DNA of 64,000 nucleotides from Mytilus trossulus (Eukaryota; Mollusca; Bivalvia; Mytilida; Mytilidae). The stretch is from assembly GCF_036588685.1 (NCBI RefSeq), contig NC_086377.1, positions 67,214,283 through 67,278,282 on the forward strand, written 5' to 3'. This document shows positions 1 to 13,800 of this stretch, one piece after another; positions within the stretch are counted from its first letter, which is position 1; each line of letters starts with the position of its first letter. The notes beneath the pieces were generated by a model, which was not told where the DNA came from, did not search any database, and saw only the letters and a list, made by a program, of their open reading frames with translations. Position numbers and translations under genes: made by a program.

Positions 1-1074
1 ATTGTAAATACTAATGTAACATAACAAATAAATATATAATACTTAAAAATCTTACCTTGGTGCTATTTTTTTATGATCTCTGTTTTTTTTCTTTATTATT
101 TCTGTGACAAAAATCTGAAGAAAAAATAGATAAATAACAGTGTGAACTATGAGACACATAAAACATTTAATAATACATAAAAAAAATAGTTCAAGCAATA
201 TGCAGTTAGACCATGTTTTGTGTATTTATTTGATTCATTTTAACAGAATTAATTATTATCCATATTAAATCTGAATTATAATATCTTTCTCAGAGTGAAA
301 TTAATTATTATTCATCAACGCTAATACTTATTTTGTTATCATAGTATAAAATCAAAAATATTTAGATAAATGTTTTTCATAATATAATTCACAATGTCAT
401 ACGTACCTAAAACTGCTTTTGGATTGTTTAAAGATGATCATTTTTAACAATAGCAATGTGCATTCCTTCCCTGAGAAAATTAGTATTTACAAGATGTGTA
501 ATAGTGTAAATGAAACAAAAACACGAAATAAGATACTTGGTTTTAACGAATCAACATTATATTTACACAAGTCTTAATGACCCAAAAGATTATCAGGATT
601 TATTAGTTTGTTGACCTTTCATCTGCTGATTATATTTAACAGCTGCAACAGGTTATCTTTAGACACAGTGGATGATGCATGCTAAAAATAGATTTAAGTA
701 TTGTAAACAGGACAGCAACAAACAGTTAACCTTATTCACAATGTTGAGGCATAAAGATATTGTGAAAATAATTTGAAATTTGGTTTTGCCAAACAATTTA
801 TCTCCAGATATTTGATTTAGGTATATTGTTTTAATATATAAAATATTTTACTATAATGACCAAGTAACTTATCTATAAATAGATGATTGATGCATCCAAC
901 AATTCAATTATTAATAGATAATTGATTGATGTTTTATCAATTAAAAATACTTCTAGTATACCTTTTGCTCTATAATTTGGTGCGATTAAAGCATTGACTT
1001 TAAAACACATTTTTGACCCAAAATCCAAATTTAACAAATTTTATGTTACTTGGTTGTGGCAATAACCCATCGAT

Positions 1075-1765
1075 TTGTTCTGTTTGTTTCTCATGATAGT
1101 TTAGAAACAATTGAACATCGAGTCTATACAAGACTTATTTTATTGACACCTTCTTCTTTTTTTTTGCATGTTTATTGCGATGGATCTATGACGCAGTATA
1201 TACCGTTCTGAAGCATCCTTATATCTATAAAGACATATGACGGGCAGTAATCGAATGTAATGATATTATCATTCATATTCTCTAAATCACTACTTTCTTT
1301 GCTATATCGTCAGTTTTTTTATTTCAGTTTGTCTCCCATGATAGCCTTGAAAAATTGAACATCGAATCTACGTAAGACTTATTTTATTGACATCCTCTTC
1401 CATCATCATGTTTCTAGCGATGGATCTGTGTGCCGTTGTGTGTGTGTGTGTGTGTGGAAAAGGTTGATCATCTGTGACGTAGTACACCGTTAAGACCAAC
1501 ATTGTATTCATCTATAAGACATATCTAATTGACAACGATCGACAGGCGACAATTCCTTTTTCTGTTTGTTTCTGGCGACGGGGCTATGACGTAACACATG
1601 CATTACTGCGTATTTATATATCGCACATAACGATCAATTTTATGACATTAAACATCGTTTGCTGTCACTAGATGTTGTCTTTAACCTATTATTATTTTTT
1701 TTATCTTTTTGTGTCTAACGATGGAGCTCTGACGTAACATAAGTAGTTTGGAACAGTAATGATTA
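1075..1765. repeat. Degenerate tandem block with recurring TGACG motifs
   Basis: Two related segments start near 1080 and 1325. They share the order 'ttgaacatcga', 'aagacttattttattgaca' and 'gcgatggatct'. Two shorter remnants follow near 1560 and 1690, again with a 'gatgga/gacggg...ctatgacgtaac' core. Most copies contain TGACGTA or TGACGCA. This looks like local duplication; a regulatory role is only a possibility. Confidence 0.55.
1436..1456. repeat. (TG)n microsatellite
   Basis: About ten uninterrupted TG dinucleotides lie inside the second unit of the surrounding tandem block. Confidence 0.9.
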
Positions 1766-1879
1766 ACAAATCAAAAGCACATAAAACATCGTACCGAGCT
1801 AAGTGGTTATTTCTGTATTTTCATAGACAGAAAAATAAGTCTAATAAATCGATCCAAAGTGTATCGATGTCTTGTTACA

Positions 1880-2090
1880 CATTAAAAGAGGGACGAAAGA
1901 TACCAAAGGGACAATCAAACTCATAAATCTAAAACAACCGACAATACCATGGCTAAAAATAAAAAAGACAAACAGACAAACAATAGTACATATGACACAA
2001 CATAGAAAACCAAAGAATAAACAACACGAACCCCACCAAAAACTAGGGGTGATCTCAGGTGCTCCTACTTTCATACTTGTCTTTTGAGCA
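1880..2090 (-). repeat. Dispersed mussel repeat, family B
   Basis: Read on the minus strand this contains 'ctttggtatctttcgtccct' and 'gtttgtctttttta'. The same block recurs at 43950-44035, 51970-52145 and 54840-54990 of this window. Short opposed open frames within it are by-products. I recognise it as a common Mytilus interspersed element; its class is uncertain. Confidence 0.7.
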
Positions 2091-3119
2091 ACCGTGTATC
2101 AAATAATGATCCGATTTCTTCTAAATGAAATAATTATTGATACTAATATCTTCGCTTCAGTTTTTGGCTGTTTTATAAATGCAAAAATGTTTGTTGATAT
2201 CAACGTTGATCTCTAAATTTTTCACTTATATTTTTGAAAAATTAAGGCCAGAAATGTGCTATAATTGCCAATGTAAAAAACTTTCCCCGATGGAAAGACT
2301 GCATTATATATACAGGCAGTACACGGATCGGTCGATTTTGTCGTATCATTTATCTAATCAATTTATAATTTTAAATATCTATTTACCAATTCATTATTTT
2401 GTATATTATATATATTATGTTGCTCTTGTTGCACACAATGTGTGCCTGAGTGATTTTAGTAAACTTGCCTAGCGAAAAAAATAAAAATAAATAGAAACTA
2501 TTTAACCAATCAATTAAATTTATATTGAATCGTAGATTGATTGATTAATTGATTAATTAATTGATTTATTCATTTGTCTAAATTATATAAAATATTATTT
2601 TAACTTTATTTATTCATTTAGTTTAAAGATATGTAGAATAGTTTATTTATTCATTTAATTGCATGTATTACCAAACAATGAGAATATCAAATTACTGTTC
2701 ATTCAGTTTTCTGACTACATATGATTATAATACTCTACCCTGAGATTTAACTGATGGCATTCCATACATTTAAACTTTTGCATGTTAGTCGCTCATTTTT
2801 TAACGTTTAACGAGTATCAAAATGTAACCAAATATATTTTATGCAACTTAATATCTTTTTGTACTGATGATTATCCTATAGAATTAAATACAGTGACACA
2901 GCAAAACATCTGATCGTTAACTATTGACATAATTTACATTTAATGCAGTTATCTGGTTGATAAACTACTGTATAATGTTATAAATAAAGTCACGGTGTAG
3001 GAGCATTGAGTTCAAGGAGGTATTAGCTTCTGTATCTGTTACTGTTCGGTGTATGTAGGTTGGTAGGATTTAAACATCATTTCCTGTCTGAATGGTTTTA
3101 AACTAGTCATTTTCGCTTG

Positions 3120-3275
3120 ATGTTCGGTGTGAGCCAAGGCTCTGTGTTGATGGCTGTACTTAGACCTATAATAATTTTTAACTTTTTATACAGTACTATT
3201 TGGCTTGAATGGAGAGTTGTTATAGGCGGTCATACCACATGTTCTTATTTATAATTAATAAAGACATATGATACG
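3120..3275 (+). repeat. Dispersed mussel repeat, family C
   Basis: It carries 'gtgagccaaggctctgtgtt', 'gacctataat', then 'ggagagttgt' and 'cataccacatgttcttat'. Related copies are at 36865-37045, 44040-44285, 23875-23935 and, on the minus strand, 63955-64000. This arrangement is very frequent in mussel non-coding DNA. Confidence 0.7.
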
Positions 3276-4621
3276 CATAGTTCTACGAAACTATATTACC
3301 GCCACACATTTTTTTTGTATTCTATCTATGTTTGCGTTATTTTTTCATTTCCGGTACCACGATTCTACTACGAGTTGCTAACTTCTTGTATTATGTCTTT
3401 AGTATTACACAGTGTATGATCTACAGCCGTGAGAGCATGAACTATTTTCTAGAATTCGGTTTGCTCTTCCAGATAATTCCACTGCATTATTTCTTTAAGG
3501 GTCCTTTCAGATCACTGTTATACTAAATGATCTGTGTTTTTGTTTCTTGCCTTTCCACACTATTTGTATGTTGACAGTCACCAAAGCTGCCTTGACTTCG
3601 CATTTATCTATTATGGGGATATGTAATAAATTGCTCTAAAAGACGACTCACTAAACTCCGAAACATAAAACATTGTACAATTGGACCAAAACTTTTAAAA
3701 GACTTACATAGGCTAGATGTTCCTTATGGCAGGAGCTAAAGGGCGGTGGTGTTAACATGTGAGATAACAACCCTCCCCAAATGAATATAAACATTATCTC
3801 ATATCAAAATTAAGTTGTTTTGAAACTCAACAAAAATATTCTGTACATAGGGAGTTATTTCAGTACAATAAGCTTTGTTTAGGGGGTTGAAATGATTGCC
3901 GTAGAAGATATAATTGGAACAATTGTGTGATGTTATCTGTGTTTATAGTATTTGGCAGACAAGGTAAGTCTTTGAGTTGCACCCGACTCCAATATTTATG
4001 GACTTTGATTGCAATTTTCTAATCGAAGGTCTATCGGTGGTAATCCCCGGGAATTCCAGCTTCTTCCACCAATTAAAACTGACCCTCTCGAAATAGCCCA
4101 AAAGCGGTGCTTAAAAATGGCGTTCAAACGCCAAAAAATCAAATGAAATCCATCAATCTATGATATATAATTCATTTAAATTACTAGTATTTGAAAATTA
4201 CCATTGGGACTTTATTCAACTGTGAGTATGTCAGTCGTGGTTACACATCGATTAACTCCTTCATAATAACCTTTAATTGTATAACACATGTAACCTCAAT
4301 ATATCCTAAACCTTAAAAACATGCCAAAATAATGTTAACACTCCGGTAAACAATATATCATATCAGATCCTTCCTTTTGTCCCTAATTAATTGGACTCTA
4401 GGTCAATTCGTGATTACAAGATTACGACCGTGGATACTGTCATCAGAATCTTAAAGTTTAAATGCTAATAGTTTATATCTATTTAAGTTTTGGAAGAATC
4501 TAACTGAAACGTGATATAATGAAATAATGACAGAGAACACGTATTATGTACTATAAATTACCAATAACAACCCGGCCAAGATCTATTTCAAACATCTGGT
4601 TCTAATTCTCGGTTGATCTAC

Positions 4622-4805
4622 CTCAGGATTAGATTACCTTAGAATTATTTTTTTGGAATTTTGGGTCCTCAATGCTTTTCAAATCTTTCAAAGTCTTTGT
4701 TTACTCCTTGGTTTTGATTGTTATTGTCTTTCTTTATTTGACTTAAACTTTTTTGAACCGAGCAACATCGATGGGTTTTTTATAGACGAAACTCGCTTCT
4801 GGGGT
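4622..4805 (+). repeat. Dispersed mussel repeat, family G (diverged copy)
   Basis: The sequence 'gattaccttagaattattttt...gggtcctcaatgc...gacgaaactcgc' matches, with divergence, the longer copy at 26676-26976 in intron 8 of the transporter gene. An open frame across this block is not a gene. Confidence 0.6.
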
Positions 4806-4973
4806 TCATTTTATTATACTGGTATCTATGATAATTTTGTTATACTGGTATCTATGATCATGATCATGAGGTTATTGATACCGGTATTATTTATTTTTTT
4901 ATTTTTGCAAATGCCAAAGTTGCTGTCGTCATTTTACGTATTTTACGCATGACAACGTGTAATATATTTAACG

Positions 4974-5300
4974 GTCTTCGACCGTCCCGGCCTTGTCTGT
5001 AGAACTTCTTTGACTGTCCCTGTCTTGTCTGTAGAACTCCTTTGACTGTCCCTGTCTTGTCTGTAGAACTTATTTGACTGTCCCTGCTGTCTTGTCTGTA
5101 TAACTCCTTTGACTGTCCCTGTCTTGTCTGTAGAACTTATTTGACTGTCCCTGCTGTCTTGTCTGTAGAACTCCTTTGACTGTCCCTGTCTTGTCTGATG
5201 ACTTCTTTGTCTGTTCCGGTCTTTCTTTATAACTGTCCCGATCTTGTCTGTAGAACTATCTTGACAGTCCCTGCTTTGTCTGTAGAACTGTTTGTGAAAG
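4974..5300. repeat. Minisatellite, about 32-35 bp unit, roughly nine units
   Basis: The unit reads approximately 'gactgtccctgtcttgtctg' followed by 'tagaactcctt'. Some units carry an extra 'ctg', giving 35 bp. Units degenerate at both ends. No reading frame persists across it. Confidence 0.85.
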
Positions 5301-5475
5301 CTCTACTCTCACTAACATAAGACAGTGGTATAGTAGCACTACAAACTATCAAAGTCAATTGAAAAAGTTATAATTTATTAGATCGTTACAATGAAAAACA
5401 TCAAACAAAATAAAGACAGGACGTGGCAGGGTATATATCTACCCTAACAACAACAAAGTCACTGAGTACACTAAG

Positions 5476-5547
5476 TACAGGCTACTGAGACCACTTTATC
5501 GCTGACCCTTCTACAGGCTACTGAGACCACTTTATCGCTGACCCTTC
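5476..5547. repeat. Perfect 36-bp tandem duplication
   Basis: Two identical adjacent units begin 'tacaggctactgagaccact' and end 'gacccttc'. Perfect identity suggests a recent event. Confidence 0.9.
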
Positions 5548-6184
5548 TATAGCATTTAATTTCATCCCTCTTCATTTTAATAACGGGTCAAATTATCGAA
5601 ACAGGAACCGCTTCCCATAAATCATCATCGAAGTGCGCCACGCTTATATCTCTAAAACGATGCCATTAGCGAATTAAAAACTGCTTACCATTCTGCAAAT
5701 TCTCAGTTTATCTCGTTTATTTCATTTATAGCTTTGTGTATAACCCATTTTTAAATTTACGGGTTTTATTTCATGCATTTTACTTCTTCTGTTTGCCATT
5801 ATGTTGTCGTTCCTTTCCCCATGCCTTATGTTATATTGACCCCTGGTAGCCTCTTTCTTTTTGAAGCTGTGAGCTTTCCCTGTGACATATTATATGTAAA
5901 ATATTTTAAAACTTATTACCTACCTTTTCGAAATGTGTCTGCCACAGGGCAGGAAACGGACAACTATATATTTTTGCCTTATCTAGAATTAAGAGTTGTG
6001 TTTTGAATAACGGTACATTTTCATAAACGTGACTTCTCCTTGTTCAAAAATGCAGAACAACCTAGTCAGAAAAAAATATCTGATAAACTGCATGTCATAA
6101 TATGTTAATTAAGGCGTAAATTACCAAGACAAATTATCTCGCGGGAAAAACGACTAAATTGCATGTCATCCTCAAAATTACTAA

Positions 6185-6490
6185 TTAGAAGTCGTGAATT
6201 AGACATGTATAATGTAAAATGCAGAAATCTATCACAAACTTCATGTCTAAAGACTTAAGAAGAAATTAGAAGAAATGTTTCAAAAACGAATTTGAAAGAA
6301 CTGTATGTTATCCGTTAATTATAGTTTGCACTAATCAAGGTGTTGATTAGAGAATTACATGTAAAAATGCAGAAATCTGTCACAAACTTCATGTCTTTAA
6401 ATAAGGAGTTACAAAAGTAGAAGTAATGTTTCAGAAAACGAATTTAAAAGAACTGCACGTCACCCGTTAATTATAGTATGCACTGTTGAG
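6185..6490. repeat. Two-copy tandem duplication
   Basis: Both halves share, in order, 'atgcagaaatct', 'cacaaacttcatgtct', 'gtttca', 'aacgaattt', 'aaagaactg' and 'ccgttaattatagt'. Units start near 6220 and 6366. A weaker third relative may lie near 6060-6180. Confidence 0.6.
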
Positions 6491-7312
6491 TTAAATTCTA
6501 ATTAACTTCAATCAATAGTGTGTTATTGTCATGCATGTAATTATAAGTCGGTTAGAAATGTAATTATAAAACATTGATATCTCCTGTCAATTTAAATAAT
6601 TATATTTTGACAGGTGAAACAATCTGTAAATAAAAATGAAATATACGACGATAGATCTAATTTTTCTTATCTATGTAGGTTTATTTACATTTCAATTTTA
6701 CTCGGATAATATGATATGTGAACGTGCATAGGAAATAGTCACTGCGCATGTCAGAAATCCATTTAAGCACGTTATAGATAATAAATTGGGTTAGACTAAT
6801 TCTTTAAAGAGATTATTACAAAGGTATTTACAGATCTGTTGACATGAATCAGCAAAAAGGTAAAGTCCAATGAAAAGAGGTTTTCATTCACAATATATAT
6901 TCATTAAACCGTCCCCTCTTGTTAACGTATAATATAGGTATACAAGTGAGCTGATTTAATATAAAACCAATCTATACACTTAAACAAATACAAATAGTTT
7001 TTTTTATCTATTCGATTATTTAGTATAATGATATATACACAGAGAGTGGTTAAACATGCAACGGAAATAAAAAGCGGATTTCGTTTTACTTTACGAAAAT
7101 AAGTTCGTGTTGAAAAAAATAATTTATAACTTTATCACCGGGAACGTTTAGTAATTATCATTTGGTTCATGTGAGATACATTTATTGATAAGTGGAATTC
7201 TAGAATTCTGGTTTGACATTTCATCGTTTCTTCGGATACAAATCATCTGGTGAAACATTGCATTTAAAATATTTTACCACATGTTTCATGCAATTTGTGC
7301 TGCGTTTTTTAG

Positions 7313-7483
7313 AAGAATAACGGACATTGTTCTGCTGAGGCAAATGCAACTGCGATAATTCTGGAACATAATCAGGAAGGCGATTACAAGACTTCTGGAA
7401 TTAAACAACCTCAATATATAGGACGATATGCCATAGACAGCAAACAGTGGAATGAGTATGCATCGCTAAGAACTAGGAGATAA
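7313..7483 (+). CDS. Possible 3'-terminal exon of an unknown protein (56 codons plus stop)
   Basis: A good acceptor (T6 followed by AG at 7311-7312) precedes 56 sense codons that begin KNNGHCSAEANAT and end EYASLRTRR before TAA. An in-frame TAG overlaps the acceptor, so translation could only enter by splicing. The composition, with D, E, K, Q, W and Y in protein-like proportions, is unlike the A+T-rich surroundings. No upstream exon could be placed, and I do not recognise the family. It lies only 110 bp before the transporter start, so it could be the end of a separate upstream gene, a stranded exon or chance. Confidence 0.3.
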   Translation, partial: KNNGHCSAEANATAIILEHNQEGDYKTSGIKQPQYIGRYAIDSKQWNEYASLRTRR

Positions 7484-7592
7484 ACGTGCATTTCTAATAA
7501 GAAATATGTAGTGTGATAGATAAAAACGAACCTTTATTATCAGAGATCGATATTTTGACAAATTTAATATACTGGTAGATAAATTTTCAACA

Positions 7593-7827
7593 ATGGCATT
7601 CGACAAATCACCAATTAAAAAGACAAAATCTTCCGTCACAGTAATTCATGTGGCGGGAATGGAAAAAGAGCAGACGGATATATCCAATGGATCGTCTGCA
7701 GACAGTGAGACCAAATTCCCACTGGATTCCAAAACGTCCAAGGACTCCGCACTGACAGTTTTCGTCAAGTTACTGATATCTAGTATTTGTGGACTTATAT
7801 TTGGATTTGCAATGGAAAAATCAAGAG
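7593..7827 (+). CDS. Transporter exon 1 (residues 1-78)
   Basis: It encodes a Ser/Thr/Lys-rich hydrophilic leader and the first membrane segment (about 54-73, LTVFVKLLISSICGLIFGFA). The donor is AG|GTAGGT and the exon ends in phase 1. Continuing through the donor reaches a stop within four codons. Confidence 0.85.
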
Positions 7828-10800
7828 GTAGGTCAACATAAATATATTGCTGAGTATCTGGATGAAGCTTATTAATGTCTGTGTCATTTGGTCTCATGCT
7901 AATAGTTGTCTCCAGATTTTCTTTTCTATATACTTTCTGTATTCCTAACTTGTTTAGGCCATGTTTTGTTTCTGTTTCTTTTTGCATAGTATTCTCTATT
8001 CGTTATTTTTAGCCCCTTTATATTCTTTAATATTCTTTGTCCCTTTGTCTTTTCTTCTCTACTCTGGCAACACCTATAAAACCGTCTTTTATATAGACTG
8101 ATTCTTGAATACCACAAAGAGGTCCCCGATTACATGCATGCAATAAAGGATAAAAGAAGAACACATACAATTGTATTGTTATCTTCATTATTCTATTTAT
8201 ATTTGATTATGTTAAAACAAGAGTACCCCATACAAACCTTTGAAGACAAGTTATTTTCAACTGTTGGAACCGTTGCAATTTTATTTTCTTCCAGCTTAAG
8301 TACTTTTCCACTAACAGACGAATAATTCAAATCAATTTTTCCTTTTCTATTCATACTCGTTTCAAATTGCAATTCTCTTTTGGAATTGACTATTGATTTA
8401 TGTGCATAACGATTGAAAACAGTTGAGTATAAAACTTCAATTAAGTAAGCAGTCATCAATTATTTGAAAGACACCTAAATATTATAATACGGATTGTAAA
8501 ATTTGTAAACTGTATTTGAAACTTTGTAAGATAAGGCAGGGAAAATAGTTTTTATTCAACAGTAGAAAATAAATGTATGCTACTTCTTAAACAAATAATA
8601 ACACTCCCAATATATTACATTATATGAGTAAGTACAATATACAAAAAGGATTGAAAAATTAAGTTTGTGTATTGAAACAGGCGAATATAGACTAATCTTA
8701 AATATTTAATCTTATGATTTTCTACACATACTCATAACATATTGAATAATCTTTTAAAACTTCGGGCTATTTAAATCGGCTAATGTTATTTAATTACAAA
8801 AAATACATCTATGCGAAAAAATTCTCATGAAAAGCCATCTGGACAATAAGTCTTATATCTGGATTTTGTAACGGGATTTGTAAAGAAATAAAACGAACAA
8901 AAGTACACATGCATAGCACATGTATTGTAGTTTTCAAAAGAATTTGATGAGAGATTGAATTGTATGGTAACTGGTTTGGCTTTACAGCGACGAAATGTAC
9001 GGAATTTGGTTGCCATAATTTAATTTTGATTAAGTTCCAGAATTGTCACCAAACGGCTATCATATATAATTAATTAAGTTAAGATAAAAGAAAAGTTAAC
9101 TTAAGCATCTTCCATAGAATGCATTTTGACCATAGATAGAAAACTGAAAATTTTGATAATAAAATTAAAAGAACCGCCATGCAGACTTGCTTTATGTCTA
9201 CTGTAAAACTTGAATTTCAGAAACATAACAAACTGTTTAAAAAAAGTAAATAACAAAAATACCGAACTCCAAACAAAATTGAAAACGGAGCTTGAAGTTA
9301 TCGAATTGCAAAATCAAAAGCTCAAACAAATCAAACGAATGGAAAACAACGGTTTTATTCCTGACGGGTGATAAAGGCAAATCAGGAGAGGATTACCTTT
9401 TCGACGTACTCGGTCTTTCTCTTCTTGCTTGGAGTTCATGCGATTCCTGAAGTTTTATTTTTTATTTTGATTTGTACCTTCTAAAAGGCATTAAAGAGAT
9501 GTGAACGTCTTCGGGTTACTGCTGCCTTCATTAAAAATATAACATGGTAGAATGTCACAACCTTAACAAATGAGTAACGTTAAACAGACAAAACTGAAAA
9601 AAATATGTGTTTTCTCCAAGTTATTTGTTTAGAAATCTGTGCATTCATTGAAAAAAAGTAACAACATTTTTAAAACTTCAAGTGGCTAGTGTCTCGTGCA
9701 TTTTCCAAACGGTAACATGAATATTCCCGTATACTGATTATTCTGTCTTATCAGTCTCTGTTGTTTCTCACAAATGCCGTGTATTTGACGGAGGGTTCCA
9801 AAAATATTAATTTGAAGGTAAACTTTGACCTAGTCGGAGGTCAAACTAAACAGTCTGTCTCACTCAAGGCTACACTGCATCGCAGTTCAAAACAAGAAGA
9901 CCAACATGAGTTTTACATATACAAATATCATAAATCAATTTGAAGTAAACATGTATTAAATTATCTTTGGATTGTTGTTGCATGTTGTTTATTTTTGGTT
10001 GTAGGTTTAACTTTTAGTATTTGCTCTGTAAATAGTTTATCAGTTTTGTTAGATACCACTGAAGTCAATTCAGAGAACGATCGATAAGCTACGAACGGAT
10101 TTTTCAACAGTTAAAATGAATCTCAAATAAATTGATAAAACTAACAAGTGTATAACAATCATGTAACGATTTTAGAAAATTCTAAATGCAATAAAATGAA
10201 ATTAAGATTATCATTGACAATGTTCAAGTTAATCAAAGTACTCAAATACTGATGGCCTACACTTTTACAATTGATTTAGTAACGTTTCACATTTGGAAAG
10301 CAAGCCCTTAGAAAAGACAGTTGTTGCTATCTTCTATGGGACTGTATAATAGCCTGTCAATATGAAGCTTCTTTTAACGAATGTTGTAAAACTGCATGTA
10401 GCCTGTTGAATTTCTTCTCCCGATTCCTTATGTTTATATAATGCTGCTGTTGAAATTGCCTATACCCCAAAGTATGTCCATAACTCATTGTAATTTACGT
10501 CAATATTAGCCAAGCTTATTAATATTTTAGAAAAAAGTAAAATCACAAAAATTCTGAACTTAGAAGAAAATCAATTCGGAAAGTCCATTATCACATGGCA
10601 AAATCAAATAACAAAATGCATCAAAAACGAATGGACAAGAACTGTCATATTCCTGACTTGGTACAGGCATTTTCAAATGTAGAAAATGGTGGATTAAACC
10701 TGATTTTATAGTTTTATAGAAAAGTAAACCCCCATAAAAACCCGCTTTAATGCAATATATTTTTGAGATTTGATACCATTGTAAGAAACATGTGCATTGT

Positions 10801-13800
10801 TGACCGAATGGTACAGTTGCTTAGTTTTTGTGGTAATATTTCCCTTAAAATATTGGATAACATTGGTTGATACTTCTATCTGCGTAGACTTAGATGCGCA
10901 CTCGATCTTAGTCTACCAGTTGTTAGACATTTACCCATGGTCGTCAGGTTACCACCAGGTGTTCCTGGTTTCTCCGAAAAATAAAATGAAATTGATAAAA
11001 TACGCAAGAATGTAAAATCAAGAACGTAACACACTGTGAATTCAAAATTTAGAAAATAAAACTGATAAAAGATCTAGAGTGCAGAGATCAAATTATTATT
11101 AGCTATAGTAAGTAAGTTGTATTTTGTATTTCTAGTAACTAACAACTGGAATACTTTACAAGTTATCAGTACTTTTTTTTACTCCATGTTGTCTTGTTTC
11201 TTGTACTTTATTTCTCCTGAACATACTTCCACAAATTTATGTGATAATTCTTCTTAACTATGTTTCAGAAGAGTTTTGTTGTAAGTTATAGATTTGGAAT
11301 TAAATGATTGGGTCTATTTTTCTGTCATCATTGATAACTTAATGCTTTTGTATCGTAGTATGAAACACTAGACTACTAGTATATAGTCCTTTCTCGTTTA
11401 ATTGTCAAAATCCACTTTTATGTACAAAGTTAACAAAAAATGAACTTTTTGATCGAATAGCATTTGTGATCACAAACTATTTGTACTCTCAGATTTTGCT
11501 GGGGTTAGTGCTGCACAGTTTTTAGTTTTATATGTTGTGTTTTGTGTATTGTTGTTTTTCTTTTTTTTTTAGCCGTGGTGTTTTCAGTTTATATTCGACT
11601 CATGAGTTTTAATGCCCCTCTGGTATCTTACAACTGCTTTTATTTCCTGCAATTCAGACTCATGAATTAGCCCTATCCCCCCTCCCCTCCCCCAAACATA
11701 TGAAGATAAAATAAGGAAAGCAAACGATAAGAAGAATAAAACAATGTAAAGTATTTATAATCTTGAAAGTTATTACGTCTCCTGATTGTTTTCCAATTTA
11801 AATATGCTCAATACATCTAAAAAAAAATACCAATTCGTGTACATGTCAGGATAGCTTTAAATAATCATTGTACCATTGCATGTGTTGATGAGAATGTAAT
11901 CTCGTATAAATCTCCAGGTCACACGAGATTAGATAGAAATCTTAATCATCCCTGTTATCAAATCTATTATTTATAAACAAGACCAAAGAACTCTTTTAAA
12001 ACATGTAAATATGGGTACGAAGAAAAATGCTATATAAATAGGGTGATTAACTAACAATGTGTGTGTATTTCAACGCGAAAATTGGTAAATGCATTTCAAA
12101 ATATTAAGAACGGTTCTAAATTTCGACAATATATCGTCTATGGTAGTTCTTTTAAAAGAAGCATTCGAAAATGATTGATAAGTTTTCCGTAACAGAATTG
12201 AAAATAATGCTGTAAGCACTAAAGACTTCATATTTTCCCGGTAGAATAATGAAAAACAGCAAAAAAGATTAAATATGCACATGTTTCGCTCATTATTTTG
12301 TACATAAATCAGGCCATTAGTTTTCTCATTTGAATTGTTTTACATTTGTCATTGTCAAGCCTTTTATAGCGAACTATGTAGTATGAATTTTGCACATTGT
12401 TGAAGGCATTACAGTGGCGTATAGTTCTCAACTTCTATGACATTTTGGTCTCCGGTGCCCTTGGAGAGTTGTCTATTTTGCAAACATACCTTTTCGCAGT
12501 ATTTTTATACCTTTAGGTCGATCATCCTGATTAGTGAATTCGTGAGATTTCGTGCCTCTTACTCTTTCTTTGAGATAAAGAACAGCAATTTAAAGCGTTA
12601 ATACCCGGTGTTGATTGCATTTGTTCTCAATGATGCATGGAACTAATTCTAGTCAAACTAAAATTTATACCAAGGGGGTCGTTTTGAATATTGGAGCGTT
12701 AACATCGTTGAAGCTCTTACTGTGACTTATAGTGACGAAGAACACCAATGATATCCGGCGAGGTTCTTCGCTTTTTGGTTTTGTTCGTGCTGTATTGGGA
12801 TTTTGTTTCATGGTTTTAAGCGACTGATGGATACAAGATTGTCCCATCTACTTTTTGAATAAACAGTTGAGACTCAAAGTTTTAACCTTAATTATAGACT
12901 TAAAAGTTTTTACCCTAATTTTGTCCCTGAAGATATAAAACATGTCTAACGAAGAATGCTTCAAAAGCAAATCGAAGACAACATTCCGAATATTTTAATT
13001 TTCCTTTCATTTATGCTAAATAACATCACGAAGTAGAAATATTTCGATCTAAAGAATTATAGAAAGGCATTAAATTCTACTCCTAATAATAAAAAAACCC
13101 TGTCTATTTCAAATTCATTCTTTATAAACATCTTCATTCATTTTACGAAAAATGACAAGCTATCATTTTCTGTACATATTATTCTCTTTCATATACATAT
13201 AATTTAAACACATTTAGTTTTCTATACGAATATAGGTATTGTACACAGAGAACCTATTTAATATTTGTTTATTTTTTAAAACTTTTATTTAATTTGTTTG
13301 AAGAAAACAATTATGTTTTTTTAATGTTCATATGGAGTTTCAAACATTAATTTTATTCCTGTCAAGAAAGAATTCATATAGGTAATGACCACACCTTAAA
13401 CATCCATGCACACATGCGAATAAACTTTTCACAGCACACAAGCATGTAACAATTAATAAAATGTATTCATTTTATTCGGCTAAATTCTAAGGGACATTTT
13501 GGCCATGTTTATCTCCTCACAATTTTCTTAAGGAATATGAGTTAAAGGAGCTGTGGTGTATACGTCAATGAGACGGCAACCCACGAATTAATACCCATCA
13601 GACACCCAGACTTTAACAAAAGACATGATTGTGTCATCTCAATACGTCAATCCCTTCAAGTTGTGATTTAACTAGAACTGAATTCGAGATTTCCCTTCAA
13701 CACCATATGCAAATAACAATTGTTACAATAAATAGCAAGATAAGACATAATAGATTCAAGGACAAAGTTTTTGACTTTGGACAGTGATATGAATACGTAA

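Larger units (their letters stand above)
1..7312. other. Left intergenic region, repeat-rich, no convincing complete gene
   Basis: No open frame here is longer than about 100 codons and none has recognisable protein character. The identifiable contents are a tandem block with CRE-like motifs (1075-1765), a TG microsatellite, dispersed mussel repeats (1880-2090, 3120-3275, 4622-4805), a 32-35 bp minisatellite (4974-5300), a 36-bp perfect duplication and a 150-170 bp duplication (6185-6490). I see nothing specific in 1-1074, 2100-3100 or 5560-6180 beyond A+T-rich spacer. Confidence 0.6.

Noticed and set aside
2179-2472. 97-codon plus-strand open frame
   Set aside because: Tyr/Ile/Leu-rich translation of A+T-rich DNA with no splice or domain support.
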